Counted from the stretch's first letter, positions 25,245 through 33,449 are shown. The stretch: DNA of 44,003 nucleotides from CAYNBT01 sp964396025 (GCA_964396025.1 CAYNBT010000005.1:1-44003); one strand, 5' to 3'. The notes: generated from the sequence alone by a model not told the origin. Program-made: numbers and translations.

Positions 25245-26012
25245 GTGTATAATCAAACAATAACAAATCAAAACTACAATAAAAAAATAGCAATAATTTT
25301 CTTGGCCATCGCGCTTTGTATAGTAGGATATTTGGCCTTAAACAAAAAGGAAAGAACTCCGTCAGTGTTGCAAACAGATCCCACAAAAGTTACTGTAACG
25401 GGAATCATTCGTAATGCCGGCCTAAGCAGTTCGGTACAACCCAGTGAAAAGGATGGGTTACGACTTAAATTCGCGGATTTTCAAATTACAAACATAGTTG
25501 GGGCTACTAATGACATAAACGGATACTTTCTGGAAGACAATTCTGAAGAGATAAAAAAATCACTCAATAAATGCGTCACAGTTTCTGGAAAAATCAAAGA
25601 TGATTGGAAAAATATAAACGCGCAAAACACCACTCTAAACGGCATCTACACTTACAACAATAGTGCGCTTCAAGACATAAAAATCGTCAAAGAACTGCCT
25701 TTTACAAAATGCAGTATGAGCCAAATATTGAAACCAGAACAGTATGAAGAAAAAACCTACGAAGGAGTGGTTAGGGAAATTCAAAGACCGGCACCTGATA
25801 TTCCATACGACTATATTTTTGAATTTACAACACCACAAGAAATTGCAAACGCCGCAGGTATGCCAACAATCAATCATATTGTGATAATCCCAACATCAAT
25901 CAAAGAAGAGGAAACATTAAGAAAAACGTTGGGAAATATCATAAAGCTCACAGGTTATGTAACTTGGGGTTACGCTGAAAGCACCGTTCTTTATATAACT
26001 TCCATAAAATAA
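25245..26012 (+). CDS. Exported OB-like hypothetical protein (about 255 aa)
   Basis: The N-terminal part contains a signal anchor (KKIAIIFLAIALCIVGYLAL). The extracytoplasmic part seems to hold two similar beta domains, each with a V.G.I/V.G.V strand start (VTVTGIIRN, YEGVVREI) and a later V.G.I/L.GYV strand, suggesting OB folds; this is tentative. The start is uncertain: there is no ATG before the anchor. GTG 25245 is the first plausible start after the RRM terminator but overlaps a TATAAT box. A non-ATG start, or an indel in the assembly, is possible. The open frame extends upstream to about 25140. Confidence 0.65.
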   Translation: MYNQTITNQNYNKKIAIIFLAIALCIVGYLALNKKERTPSVLQTDPTKVTVTGIIRNAGLSSSVQPSEKDGLRLKFADFQITNIVGATNDINGYFLEDNSEEIKKSLNKCVTVSGKIKDDWKNINAQNTTLNGIYTYNNSALQDIKIVKELPFTKCSMSQILKPEQYEEKTYEGVVREIQRPAPDIPYDYIFEFTTPQEIANAAGMPTINHIVIIPTSIKEEETLRKTLGNIIKLTGYVTWGYAESTVLYITSIK

Positions 26013-26017
26013 GAAAG

Positions 26018-26047
26018 GGCGCCTAAAATCAGAAAACTTTAAGCGCC
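26018..26047. terminator. Hairpin between convergent genes
   Basis: Stem GGCGC / GCGCC with inner TAAA pairing, lying between stops at 26012 (plus) and 26062 (minus). T runs are weak on both sides. Confidence 0.65.
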
Positions 26048-26061
26048 AAAAAAAGTACTGC

Positions 26062-26457
26062 CTACACATAACATTCATGAATCAGAGTATGTTCCATCCC
26101 ATCAATTGTTCGTTGCAATGTGATTGTTAGTGCAAAGGTAGAAGAATTCGTCTGACTCATCTTAACCTGTAAAACACTGTGCCGCGGATATTGCTGGGCT
26201 ATAGCAGTTAGTAAGTCGCGAAGTTCGCCACTCAATGGTCCAAGTTGAGACTCAAGCACGTTTGCAACTGATGGATCTGTAGCTTCAGTTACCTCTATTC
26301 CATAACTAACACGCCCACGTAAACCCGGAGCAAACCAAAGACCAACAAAAGTCTCGCCAACAGCTTCACTAAGAATGCGCAGTGGATCTAACAAGTTATA
26401 CAGCATGTATCGCGTCAGCAATGCGGAAAATTCTTCACTTAATGCAAGGTAATGCAT
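26062..26457 (-). CDS. Soluble orphan protein (131 aa)
   Basis: ATG 26457 has a GAGGTGA Shine-Dalgarno sequence. No signal or span. Layout: an N-terminal helix, a beta pair (FVGLWFAPG, VSYGIEV), a central helix (LSGELRDLLTAIAQQYP) and a final beta hairpin (LQVKMSQ, FALTITLQ). The same helix-hairpin-helix-hairpin order appears in the two upstream genes (26519-27350), suggesting three diverged relatives. No family recognised. Confidence 0.72.
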   Translation of the reverse strand: MHYLALSEEFSALLTRYMLYNLLDPLRILSEAVGETFVGLWFAPGLRGRVSYGIEVTEATDPSVANVLESQLGPLSGELRDLLTAIAQQYPRHSVLQVKMSQTNSSTFALTITLQRTIDGMEHTLIHECYV

Positions 26458-26475
26458 TTATCACCTCGTAAGAGA

Positions 26476-26510
26476 AAGGCGTTTGGAGCAGAAATTGCTT
26501 CAAACGCCTT
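26476..26510 (-). terminator. Hairpin terminator
   Basis: Stem AAGGCGTTTG / CAAACGCCTT with inner GAGC/GCTT pairing, just past the stop of the 26519-26938 gene, with a CTTTCTC tail on the minus strand. Confidence 0.85.
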
Positions 26511-26518
26511 GAGTTCAG

Positions 26519-26938
26519 TTAAGCGTAAACAGGTACCTGCGCAACTTCATACGTAAAAACCTGGTCTTCGTCGGTTCGGCGATGCTTAGCATTGATTTTA
26601 ATCCCACGAATCAGTTCGGACCCATCCCCATAGCTGATATGAATACTTACTACCTTGTAATCATAAAGTGCACCTTCACACCATTTGAAGAACTTGTTTA
26701 ATCTATCCTTCAACGGAGCAAAGTACATTGCAAACACATCATCTGCGTATTCTGCGTCCGCACCTTGGTCAATAACACAGCAGTGCACCATGGGTGCCCA
26801 AGGAAACTTTCCACGGCAGATGTGCACGAATTTAAAATTATCGCCCAGTGCCAGATTCATATTTTCAAGCGGCGTAACCATCTTCTGCCAAAAGTCATTA
26901 ACGATTCTCTGACCATTAGGATCGAGTTGAAGATTCAC
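26519..26938 (-). CDS. Soluble orphan protein (139 aa)
   Basis: GTG 26938 is chosen because AAGGAG lies 6 nt upstream; a longer frame has no such site. It starts 1 nt after the stop of the preceding gene. No signal or span. The helix-beta-helix-beta layout resembles its two neighbours: N-terminal helix to residue ~30, FVHICRG/APMVHCCVI strands, helix DRLNKFFKWCEGAL and a final pair of strands. Function unknown. Confidence 0.72.
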   Translation of the reverse strand: MNLQLDPNGQRIVNDFWQKMVTPLENMNLALGDNFKFVHICRGKFPWAPMVHCCVIDQGADAEYADDVFAMYFAPLKDRLNKFFKWCEGALYDYKVVSIHISYGDGSELIRGIKINAKHRRTDEDQVFTYEVAQVPVYA

Positions 26939-26939
26939 T

Positions 26940-27350
26940 TTATGCTCCTTTTTGGTAAAACAACCACTCTTGGGTAAGAGTTGGGATATTGTCAACACAA
27001 ATCCAACACACTATATTTGCGCGTGTTTTACTTTGTGTAACAGGGCGCAAAACAATCTTACTCAAAGTATATACGGAACGGCTTTGCAACAAATCCCACA
27101 AGTCATGCAAAGTTGTTTGATTGGTGGCGATCCATTGCTCTGCGTTTTCGTACATACCCGAATGTAGATTCCCTTCTGATTCAGGTGTTACACACAAAGT
27201 ATAACAAGATGCATTCCCGGCAAAACTCAGGCTGAGTTCTTGAAAAAAGCCTTCAAAGGCATGAAAAAGCCCTAGTAGGCCGTTTAAGCTAGCCCAATAC
27301 GCATCAAGTTCAGTGTCCTCACCAACTGCTACGTTTAAAGGTTGAACCAT
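26940..27350 (-). CDS. Soluble orphan protein (136 aa)
   Basis: ATG 27350 is chosen because GGGAG lies 7 nt upstream. No signal or span; a long N-terminal helix region, CYTLCV strands, a helix DLWDLLQS and C-terminal strands (IVLRPV, IVCWICVD), the layout of the following two genes. Promoter GTGTCA-17-TATGAT (27378-27406) with ACTATGGG overlapping the -35. First gene of the 27350-26519 unit. Confidence 0.7.
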   Translation of the reverse strand: MVQPLNVAVGEDTELDAYWASLNGLLGLFHAFEGFFQELSLSFAGNASCYTLCVTPESEGNLHSGMYENAEQWIATNQTTLHDLWDLLQSRSVYTLSKIVLRPVTQSKTRANIVCWICVDNIPTLTQEWLFYQKGA

Positions 27351-27439
27351 AGGCATCTCCCAATGTTGATTTTTTGCATCATAGCACAAAATCGCAAATA
27401 TGACACTATGGGGCTAAAATCACGAGGGATTAGGTTAGG

Positions 27440-28411
27440 TTATTTCGAAGACCTTGAAAAAATATCTTCAATAATTTCTTCCAAAGGCACGGATATAATA
27501 TCAATATCAAGTACCGAAAACTGATTAACGGCGTCAGAAATTAGCCTAGGAACTAATCCCCTATCAACCTCAAATGTGATGGTATCGGCTTCTTGCTTTT
27601 CAACAGAAGCATAGTTAAACAAACTAAGGTCCGCAGGTTTTACATCAAAATATACTTTTATGAACTTTTTGGTGTTGTACTCAGACATTAGTTGCGGTAG
27701 TTGCCCGTCATAAACTTTGGCGCCTTTGTTTATCACAACAACTCTGTCGCAAACATGCTCTATATCATCCATGTCGTGACTGGTTAAAATCAAGGTGATA
27801 TTGGATTCTCGCTGAATTTCCCTCAAAAATTTGCGAATGTTCTTTTTGGAAGTTATATCAAGACCGATTGTAGGTTCGTCCAAAAACAGTACTTTTGGAT
27901 TGTGCAGGATTGCACCAATAAGTTCCATTTTCATACGTTCGCCCAAAGAAAGTTTTCGTATTTGTTTACCAAGATGCTTAGTTACGTCCAAAAGCTCGCA
28001 AAGTTTAACTAAAGTAGTCTTAAAGTTCTCAGGATCAACTTTGTAAATTCTGCGTATAAAATCAAAGCTTTGCTCTCCGGTTAGATCCCATGCTAATCCA
28101 GCCTTGTTTCCCATCACCAAACCTATTTGCATAAGAAAATCCTTTTTACGTTGTTGAGGAGTATAACCTAGAACCTTAACTTCACCGGCAGTAGGAAAAA
28201 TCAACCCGGTGAGCATTTTTGTAGTTGTAGTTTTGCCGGCACCATTCGGTCCAAGAAACGCCAGTGATTCTCCTTCACTAACATCAAAGGATACATCTTT
28301 TACCGCGGTTACAGTTTGATACTTAGGATCAAAAAGTCCTGTAAAAACATTTTTGTTAGTTCGGATTTTAAATTGCTTGGTTAAGTTTTGAACCTCAATC
28401 ATTTTATTCAT
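27440..28411 (-). CDS. ABC-2 type transporter ATPase (COG4586-like)
   Basis: Energy-coupling subunit of an ABC-2 exporter (323 aa). Walker A GPNGAGKTT, signature LSLGERMKMEL, Walker B VLFLDEPTIGLD and switch TSHDMDD are intact; the long C-terminal extension after the nucleotide domain is typical of this subfamily. ATG 28411 begins 2 nt past the stop of the upstream permease gene. Operon order is permease, permease, ATPase, as in the family. The exported substrate is unknown. Confidence 0.94.
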   Translation of the reverse strand: MNKMIEVQNLTKQFKIRTNKNVFTGLFDPKYQTVTAVKDVSFDVSEGESLAFLGPNGAGKTTTTKMLTGLIFPTAGEVKVLGYTPQQRKKDFLMQIGLVMGNKAGLAWDLTGEQSFDFIRRIYKVDPENFKTTLVKLCELLDVTKHLGKQIRKLSLGERMKMELIGAILHNPKVLFLDEPTIGLDITSKKNIRKFLREIQRESNITLILTSHDMDDIEHVCDRVVVINKGAKVYDGQLPQLMSEYNTKKFIKVYFDVKPADLSLFNYASVEKQEADTITFEVDRGLVPRLISDAVNQFSVLDIDIISVPLEEIIEDIFSRSSK

Positions 28412-28412
28412 A

Positions 28413-28991
28413 TTAAGATGAAGCCGATGAATAGTTTCTAAGCGCAATTATCCATCCCAAATGCTTAAGCATCAAGAACAAGAGCGCTACAAACGCAGCT
28501 AAAAGTACAGAACTTATCATATCCGCTTTTCCCAAAATCACAGATGTAGACATCTGTGCGGTAATCAATGCCGGAATAACTGAAGTAAAAGTAATCCTCA
28601 TTGCGCCTTTGAATCCTTCGTAAGGTATGTCCTGCGCACCACCCAATGTGCCTGCTAAATTGAAGATCTGACTACTTTGGCCAGTGAAAAACACAGGTAA
28701 GGCAAATAAGAACCTAAATCCATGCCAAGCNNNNNNNNNNNNNNNNNNNNNNNNNNNNNNNNNNNNNNNNNNNNNNNNNNNNNNNNNNNNNNNNNNNNNN
28801 NNNNNNNNNNNNNNNNNNNNNNNNNNNNNNTTTGCATAAATAACTTCAATAAATAAAAGCAAGGTTAAAACATAAAAAACAGTAGATGCAACATTTGTCC
28901 AGTTTTCAAAAAAGTAGGCAGTTTGGATTCTGTATGAGTTAAGTGTGTTGGCTTTAAGAATGTTGATTCTATCTCTAATGGCTTCAATCAT
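28413..28991 (-). CDS. ABC-2 permease (COG3694-like), interrupted by a gap
   Basis: Membrane subunit of the exporter. The readable N-terminal part has one span and the C-terminal part has about four, ending with a final span GWIIALRNYS. A 100-N gap (28731-28830) removes part of the middle; the frame reads through only because the filler happens to keep it. ATG 28991 begins 1 nt after the upstream permease stop; TTG 29003 is an alternative start. Confidence 0.85.
   Translation of the reverse strand: MIEAIRDRINILKANTLNSYRIQTAYFFENWTNVASTVFYVLTLLLFIEVIYAXXXXXXXXXXXXXXXXXXXXXXXXXXXXXXXXXXAWHGFRFLFALPVFFTGQSSQIFNLAGTLGGAQDIPYEGFKGAMRITFTSVIPALITAQMSTSVILGKADMISSVLLAAFVALLFLMLKHLGWIIALRNYSSASS
28731..28830. 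other. Assembly gap (100 N)
   Basis: Exactly 100 N inside the second ABC-2 permease gene. Confidence 0.95.
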
Positions 28992-28992
28992 A

Positions 28993-29775
28993 CTATATTC
29001 CAACTCCGTCGTAATTTTTTACAGAATAGTTCCAAAAGGCATTGGAACTAACAAGCAATACAACTGCCCAGAATAATGAAAGTGCCAATTTCTGTAATGT
29101 AGTTGCATCCAACCCGCCATCTTGCAAAATACTGGTTGGAAAGTACGAAAGTACCGGAAACGGCAAGAGAACTGCGATCTTTTGTAATGCCGGTGGAAAG
29201 TACACAAGAGGTATCAGTGCTCCAGACATAATCTTGTTGATATGTTCGTAGGCATTTTTAATCCCGTTTGCCTCAGGAGAATAGAATCCAATCGCAGCCA
29301 AAAAAACGTTTACACCTGCCCCTGTAGCGGCCGTAAGCACCATACTAACGATAAATAATGGGATCGCAATCAAATGCGCTGGAGGGCTAAGATAAATTCC
29401 CAAGGCAAGCGTTACTACTGCGTAACATGCTACCGAGGTTTTAGCTCCTATATAACCTGCGTATAAAAACCGTAAGGTGTTGATTGGCTTGATCATGTAG
29501 TTTGAGAGTGTTCCAAACTTAATTAAACGCTGAATATCTCTTCCGTACTTGCTACCTGTGGTAAACGTAAGATCTTGAACAGCTTCTGAAATTAGGAAAT
29601 ATGAGATTAGCTTTTTAAACTCAAAAATGTCTGGGTTTGTGCTTGAAAGTACTTTCCAAAAGAAAACCAAGAAAAACAGATTAATCACTTTGCGAACAAT
29701 AAATGCCAAAATCTCCACCGGATACGCCAGCTCTGTTAAAAGGTTGATTTTGTAGGCGCTCCAATATTGATGCAC
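28993..29775 (-). CDS. ABC-2 permease (COG4587-like)
   Basis: First gene of the exporter operon: a 260-aa membrane protein with six likely spans and the family's N-terminal amphipathic start (HQYWSAYKINLLTELAYP). GTG 29775 is preferred over a TTG one codon earlier: -10 box TAAACT (29782-29787) ends exactly 6 nt before the GTG, the leaderless arrangement. A weak -35 (TTTAAC) lies 17 nt further upstream. Confidence 0.9.
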   Translation of the reverse strand: MHQYWSAYKINLLTELAYPVEILAFIVRKVINLFFLVFFWKVLSSTNPDIFEFKKLISYFLISEAVQDLTFTTGSKYGRDIQRLIKFGTLSNYMIKPINTLRFLYAGYIGAKTSVACYAVVTLALGIYLSPPAHLIAIPLFIVSMVLTAATGAGVNVFLAAIGFYSPEANGIKNAYEHINKIMSGALIPLVYFPPALQKIAVLLPFPVLSYFPTSILQDGGLDATTLQKLALSLFWAVVLLVSSNAFWNYSVKNYDGVGI

Positions 29776-29837
29776 CAACTTAGTTTACAGTCTTGATTTG
29801 GAAAGTTAAAGATATTTGATGTTTATGACAAAAGAAA

Positions 29838-29871
29838 ACACCCTCCAAAACATATAGTTTTAAGAGGGTGT
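29838..29871 (-). terminator. Hairpin terminator
   Basis: Perfect stem ACACCCTC / GAGGGTGT with inner AAAAC/GTTTT pairing, then a T-rich tail on the minus strand. Serves the 29892-31043 gene. Confidence 0.88.
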
Positions 29872-29891
29872 GAAAAATAAACGATCAAACT

Positions 29892-31043
29892 CTACTGGGC
29901 AAGGCTCCATAGGGCGATGTCATAATAGATGGTGGCGGTCCCATCGTAATTATTTGTGACATAGAGCCCCTTAGCAATCTCGTGCAGGTCAGCGCCATTG
30001 GTATGTACCATGTTGACGCTGGAGGAATTTTCGTTTTCGGTGTAGGTCAGGATTTTTTGATCCTGCTCCAAACCGATTTGGAAAATTCCAGAGGTGCCAG
30101 CTAGGTCGCTAAGTTGCACCTCCTCGCCCAACTGCAATGTTGCGGCTTCAATTCCCACAGGAACATGGAAGTGACGCCACAACAGATTGGTGGGACCTAC
30201 GTACAACTCACCAACCGGCACCCGAACAGCTTCACCGTCACGCAGGTGTTGCTGTTGCAAAACTGTTTGCTGTCCATTACAGAGGCTAATGGAGAGCGAA
30301 AATACTTGTGCCTTACCTTGAACGGGATCAAGGTAGACTGGGTAACCGTTTTCGGTAAACCGCACGTAGACCTCGCGGTCACACGCGGCAAGCCGAATCA
30401 TGTTACCCACAGGCAACTGCATAGTTTCTTCTTGGCCAGCTACCCACCAAGTGAGCTGGGTGTAAGACTGGCCAAATTCGGATTCGGAAGTTGTCAGGAC
30501 CAAATCCTGCCAAATTCCGAATTCCCACGATACAAACTCAACCTGCGTGGCTGTCCACAGGTGGTCTAGCGGCACCTGACTAACAAAACTTGGTGCCGCA
30601 AAAAACGTGGCCGGTAACTCACGGTGCAAATACAACACCGTCGTTGTATACACCGCCGCTTCCACAATGTCGGGGTGATCAAAGGCATCCCCCTGGCCAA
30701 AGGACAAACCGTTTTCCACTAGGTTACTGTCCCCAGTGGTAACGACGGAGACGGCGTCGGGCACGGGCACATACATCGCCCGAGCGCCCCGAGTAGACAT
30801 CCCACCGATACGGCCTGAAACAACCGCGTGGGGGGCATGAGAAGCAATGTTCTCAAGACCCTCACCGGACAACTCGAGTACGAGGGCATTGAAAACCATA
30901 CCCCCAATATTCGAGAAAACCGATCCCACCGCCAAGGTCATGAGACCAAAGGCGATAAGAACAATAAAAACTATGGCCGCACGCTTGCGGTCCAAACTCT
31001 GCCACGAGAACGAACTGTCGTCGATAATCAATAGGTTTTCCAT
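29892..31043 (-). CDS. Large membrane-anchored orphan protein, GC-richer than its neighbours (383 aa)
   Basis: ATG 31043 is chosen because AGGAGG lies 7 nt upstream and a frame starting earlier would begin at the transcription start. One membrane span (about 22-45), then a ~330-residue beta-rich extracytoplasmic domain with repeated strand patterns (PVGNMIRLA, PVGELYVG, PVGIEAATL), perhaps repeated modules. Base composition is visibly richer in G and C than adjacent genes (33 of 60 bases in 30181-30240). Promoter TTGACT-17-TATAAT. No family recognised. Confidence 0.82.
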   Translation of the reverse strand: MENLLIIDDSSFSWQSLDRKRAAIVFIVLIAFGLMTLAVGSVFSNIGGMVFNALVLELSGEGLENIASHAPHAVVSGRIGGMSTRGARAMYVPVPDAVSVVTTGDSNLVENGLSFGQGDAFDHPDIVEAAVYTTTVLYLHRELPATFFAAPSFVSQVPLDHLWTATQVEFVSWEFGIWQDLVLTTSESEFGQSYTQLTWWVAGQEETMQLPVGNMIRLAACDREVYVRFTENGYPVYLDPVQGKAQVFSLSISLCNGQQTVLQQQHLRDGEAVRVPVGELYVGPTNLLWRHFHVPVGIEAATLQLGEEVQLSDLAGTSGIFQIGLEQDQKILTYTENENSSSVNMVHTNGADLHEIAKGLYVTNNYDGTATIYYDIALWSLAQ

Positions 31044-31095
31044 TTTTTTGCCTCCTACGGCTATTGTGAACCGAACAATAAATTGAGATTTCATA

Positions 31096-31124
31096 ATTAT
31101 ACTATAGGTTTAGGTATAAGTCAA
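31096..31124 (-). promoter_or_regulatory. Promoter with CCTATAG element in the spacer
   Basis: Minus strand TTGACT (31119-31124), 17-nt spacer ending in CCTATAG, TATAAT (31096-31101). Drives the 383-aa gene. Confidence 0.85.
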
Positions 31125-31195
31125 GGTTGTACAAAGGTTTTTTCCCGCAATTTAGCCAAAAACAGGCTGTTAGCCACAAAAAACGCTAAGCAGGC

Positions 31196-31224
31196 TTGTA
31201 TAAGAATTTCTTGTGGACTACACT
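31196..31224 (+). promoter_or_regulatory. Promoter of the 67-aa gene
   Basis: TTGTAT (31196-31201), 17-nt spacer, TACACT (31219-31224). Confidence 0.6.
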
Positions 31225-31255
31225 TGTAGCGACGTTAAAACTAATGGAGGACGTT

Positions 31256-31459
31256 ATGAGACATAAAAAATCCACTTTCTTGGTTGTTTGCTGGGTTCTT
31301 ATGCTGATTTTTGCCTACCCTACAGCAACCCGAGCAATGGTAGCTCTAGATTCAGCAGATATCCAACAGCAAGCAAGCTCACTATGGATTCTAATTCTAT
31401 TTATACCTATGTGTGTTTCTGCTGTTTTAACCACGTATTGGATTGTGAGACCTACTTAA
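31256..31459 (+). CDS. Small exported membrane protein (67 aa)
   Basis: ATG 31256 has a GGAGG Shine-Dalgarno sequence; an upstream in-frame ATG has none. Signal-peptide-like N terminus (HKK then hydrophobic to about 20, with an ATRA site), a short polar linker and a second span (about 43-62). No family recognised. It ends at a bidirectional hairpin shared with the convergent 200-aa gene. Confidence 0.68.
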   Translation: MRHKKSTFLVVCWVLMLIFAYPTATRAMVALDSADIQQQASSLWILILFIPMCVSAVLTTYWIVRPT

Positions 31460-31466
31460 TACGTTA

Positions 31467-31501
31467 AAAGCCCTGGCAAAGAATTTCTTCGTCAGGGCTT
31501 T
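31467..31501. terminator. Bidirectional hairpin terminator
   Basis: Perfect stem AAAGCCCTG / CAGGGCTTT between convergent stops at 31459 and 31516. Confidence 0.88.
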
Positions 31502-31515
31502 AATATTCTCAAGAT

Positions 31516-32118
31516 TTAGTTTTTTAGTGTTGCCCACCAGACATTGCCAATTGGCTCGTAAGGACTGACACAACGTATATTTATAGATACACCAGAACCC
31601 GTGATTGGAATACGCAGGAAGATTTCCGTATCAGGAATGCCAATCACGTCAAGGGGATTCACCTGAACACCGCATGTGACTTCGTACTGCTTCCCACTGT
31701 CTAATGTAAAGATAAGCATACGGTGAGCCGGTTGCGCATCAGAAGGATGATTGTAATAAAACGGATACAGATCCTGCTGAAGCACCCAATGGAACTTTGA
31801 TTTATCGGGAGTCTTTCCTTTAAACAAATTAGTTCCCATGGTGTCCAACACACGCACATATCCCCAACGGTCGGGTTTGCCAATTGTGTTTGGGGCGTCG
31901 CCTAACAAACATACATTATACAAAGCAGGTGAATTTTTTGATTCTCGGACGTTGTAGCGGTATCCCCAATGGGTGTAGCAGTTGCGACCAACTTTTATAA
32001 CATCTGCAGGAAGAATACCGTCCGGTCTGTTGTAGAGGCGCGATACACCAAAGTAAATTAAACTAGAGCCGCAAATTACCAACACAAGTACAACAAGCAA
32101 ACTTAGCGTTATTACCAT
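31516..32118 (-). CDS. Membrane-anchored orphan protein, paralogue of 32258 (200 aa)
   Basis: Signal anchor (about 2-23) and a ~170-residue beta-rich extracytoplasmic domain. It aligns with the upstream 32258-32863 product in a GKPDRWGYVRVLD/GRPDKKGMTYIIT segment, the PFYYN/PYTDL region and the C-terminal GD/D.I..P...FLRI/YLRI ending. ATG 32118 has AGGAG upstream. Promoter TTGACA-17-TATGAT with CCTATAG in the spacer. Monocistronic. Function unknown. Confidence 0.8.
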   Translation of the reverse strand: MVITLSLLVVLVLVICGSSLIYFGVSRLYNRPDGILPADVIKVGRNCYTHWGYRYNVRESKNSPALYNVCLLGDAPNTIGKPDRWGYVRVLDTMGTNLFKGKTPDKSKFHWVLQQDLYPFYYNHPSDAQPAHRMLIFTLDSGKQYEVTCGVQVNPLDVIGIPDTEIFLRIPITGSGVSINIRCVSPYEPIGNVWWATLKN

Positions 32119-32151
32119 GATTTACTCCTAGATTATTATGGGGTTTTTGTG

Positions 32152-32180
32152 ATCATACTACTATAGGTATATGGTGTCAA
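32152..32180 (-). promoter_or_regulatory. Promoter with CCTATAG element in the spacer
   Basis: Minus strand TTGACA (32175-32180), 17-nt spacer containing ACCTATAGT, TATGAT (32152-32157). Confidence 0.85.
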
Positions 32181-32205
32181 ATTCAGGGATCACGTAGGTA
32201 AAAAA

Positions 32206-32240
32206 AACGCACTCCATTGAAATAATCTCAAAAGTGCGTT
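32206..32240 (-). terminator. Hairpin terminator
   Basis: Perfect stem AACGCACT / AGTGCGTT followed by TTTTT on the minus strand; serves the 32258-32863 gene. Confidence 0.9.
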
Positions 32241-32257
32241 GGTAGCAATACGTCATA

Positions 32258-32863
32258 TTAGTACGCCGGCCAAACATAACCTTTAACGTCGTTCGGCGGC
32301 ACCTCAGAGACATTCTCGGGCTTAACGATAAACATTAGTTCGTTTACCCGTTCCGGAACAATGCGAAGGTAGATACCGTTGGGCAAACGTACTACATCGC
32401 CCTGATGAATGGAACACGCAGGCGTGGTGAAGTACACAGTCCCATTGTACACAAAAGACATGGGGGCATAACGACGCGGGCTATCTGCACGAATGAGGTC
32501 CGTGTATGGGAATAACATGTGCTGAGGAACCTGCCTTACAAACTCCCCAACCGGAACACGCATATCATGCAATATAAAATGGTCGTATCCCTGATCAGTA
32601 ATGATGTAAGTCATCCCCTTTTTATCTGGGCGGCCTAGATCTTCCAAACGTTGTGCCACAAAGCGGAGCGGGTTTTCTCTAAGAGTTGAAGCATTCGTAA
32701 GCATGTACTCATGCCATGCAATGTACCATCCATCTTGCGACTTATATACGCCTTCAGGAAGCTTCTCTTGATCAAAAAAACCAAGTCTCTCCAGTAACCA
32801 AACGGTCCCACCAATGATAAATGCTACAGCAACAATTGCTAATACAACTTGTGAAATTTCCAT
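32258..32863 (-). CDS. Membrane-anchored orphan protein, paralogue of 31516 (201 aa)
   Basis: Signal anchor (about 5-27), then an extracytoplasmic beta-rich domain of about 170 residues, related to the 31516-32118 product (shared G.PD..G segment, PY/PF segment, GDVV.LP.GIYLRI ending). ATG 32863 has AAGGAG upstream. TATAAT at 32893-32898; CCTGTAGT, a variant of the element near other promoters, falls in the 5' UTR. Monocistronic with a terminator. Function unknown. Confidence 0.8.
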   Translation of the reverse strand: MEISQVVLAIVAVAFIIGGTVWLLERLGFFDQEKLPEGVYKSQDGWYIAWHEYMLTNASTLRENPLRFVAQRLEDLGRPDKKGMTYIITDQGYDHFILHDMRVPVGEFVRQVPQHMLFPYTDLIRADSPRRYAPMSFVYNGTVYFTTPACSIHQGDVVRLPNGIYLRIVPERVNELMFIVKPENVSEVPPNDVKGYVWPAY

Positions 32864-32929
32864 GTGAATTCTCCTTACTACAGGTTGTGCGTATTATACA
32901 CTACGCATGTTCATGGGCACAAGGTAAAT

Positions 32930-32962
32930 AAAGCCTCCAGTTTTTTGAGACGTGGAGGCTTT
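32930..32962 (-). terminator. Hairpin terminator
   Basis: Perfect 10-bp stem AAAGCCTCCA / TGGAGGCTTT after the 32973-33374 gene. Confidence 0.9.
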
Positions 32963-32972
32963 CTTAAGTAAG

Positions 32973-33374
32973 CTACGAGGTGCGCAACATAGCAAGCGCA
33001 TTACGTAATGCTAAATGAAAAGCCAGTCTGCTTGGCAATTCTTTTTTGGCATCGAGCCACACGAGACCTGCAAGGTGCTCACAAAGTAATCCAAAAATGG
33101 GCGGTTGCCTCAGCTGAACCAGCGTGAGATAGCGCGCATTATAACTGTCTGGGTTTACAGGAAATTGAGAGATGGGCTTAAACCCTTCTTCGTTGTTTCC
33201 CATGCTAAAGGTCGCAACTCCAGAATCGTCTGGCGCTACCTCTGGAAGCAACTTAAATAATTCCCAGCGCAAGCTACTAATGATGTCGGCAACATCTGCA
33301 AGCCTGCCATGATCACCAATCAGCGAAATATCAACAGTTTGGTCTTTGTACTCAAATCTCAGATTATATTCCAT
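32973..33374 (-). CDS. Soluble orphan protein, paralogue of 33988 (133 aa)
   Basis: No signal or span. N-terminal beta strands (YNLRFEYKDQTVDISLIG) then helix VADIISSLRWELFKLLPEV, a second beta region and a C-terminal helix. The order and several positions match the 33988-34440 product (VQVMFRNFNVVVHLTVEG, then LSLVFKEILPV). ATG 33374 is 11 nt from AAAGGAG; a GTG at 33383 is too close to it. Monocistronic with its own terminator. Function unknown. Confidence 0.72.
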   Translation of the reverse strand: MEYNLRFEYKDQTVDISLIGDHGRLADVADIISSLRWELFKLLPEVAPDDSGVATFSMGNNEEGFKPISQFPVNPDSYNARYLTLVQLRQPPIFGLLCEHLAGLVWLDAKKELPSRLAFHLALRNALAMLRTS

Positions 33375-33420
33375 TGTGTCCACAACTCCTTTGACTAAGG
33401 TAGAATCAAATCTCGAGTAT

Positions 33421-33449
33421 TTTACAACTTACACAGGATAATGTAAACT
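33421..33449 (+). promoter_or_regulatory. Promoter of the 134-aa gene
   Basis: TTTACA (33421-33426), 17-nt spacer, TAAACT (33444-33449). ACTATGGG, a variant of the recurrent element, overlaps the end of the -10. Confidence 0.6.

Noticed and set aside
30114..30569. Plus-strand open frame of 151 codons opposite the 383-aa gene
   Set aside because: The minus-strand gene has promoter, Shine-Dalgarno sequence, anchor and terminator; the plus frame has none and owes its length to higher GC.
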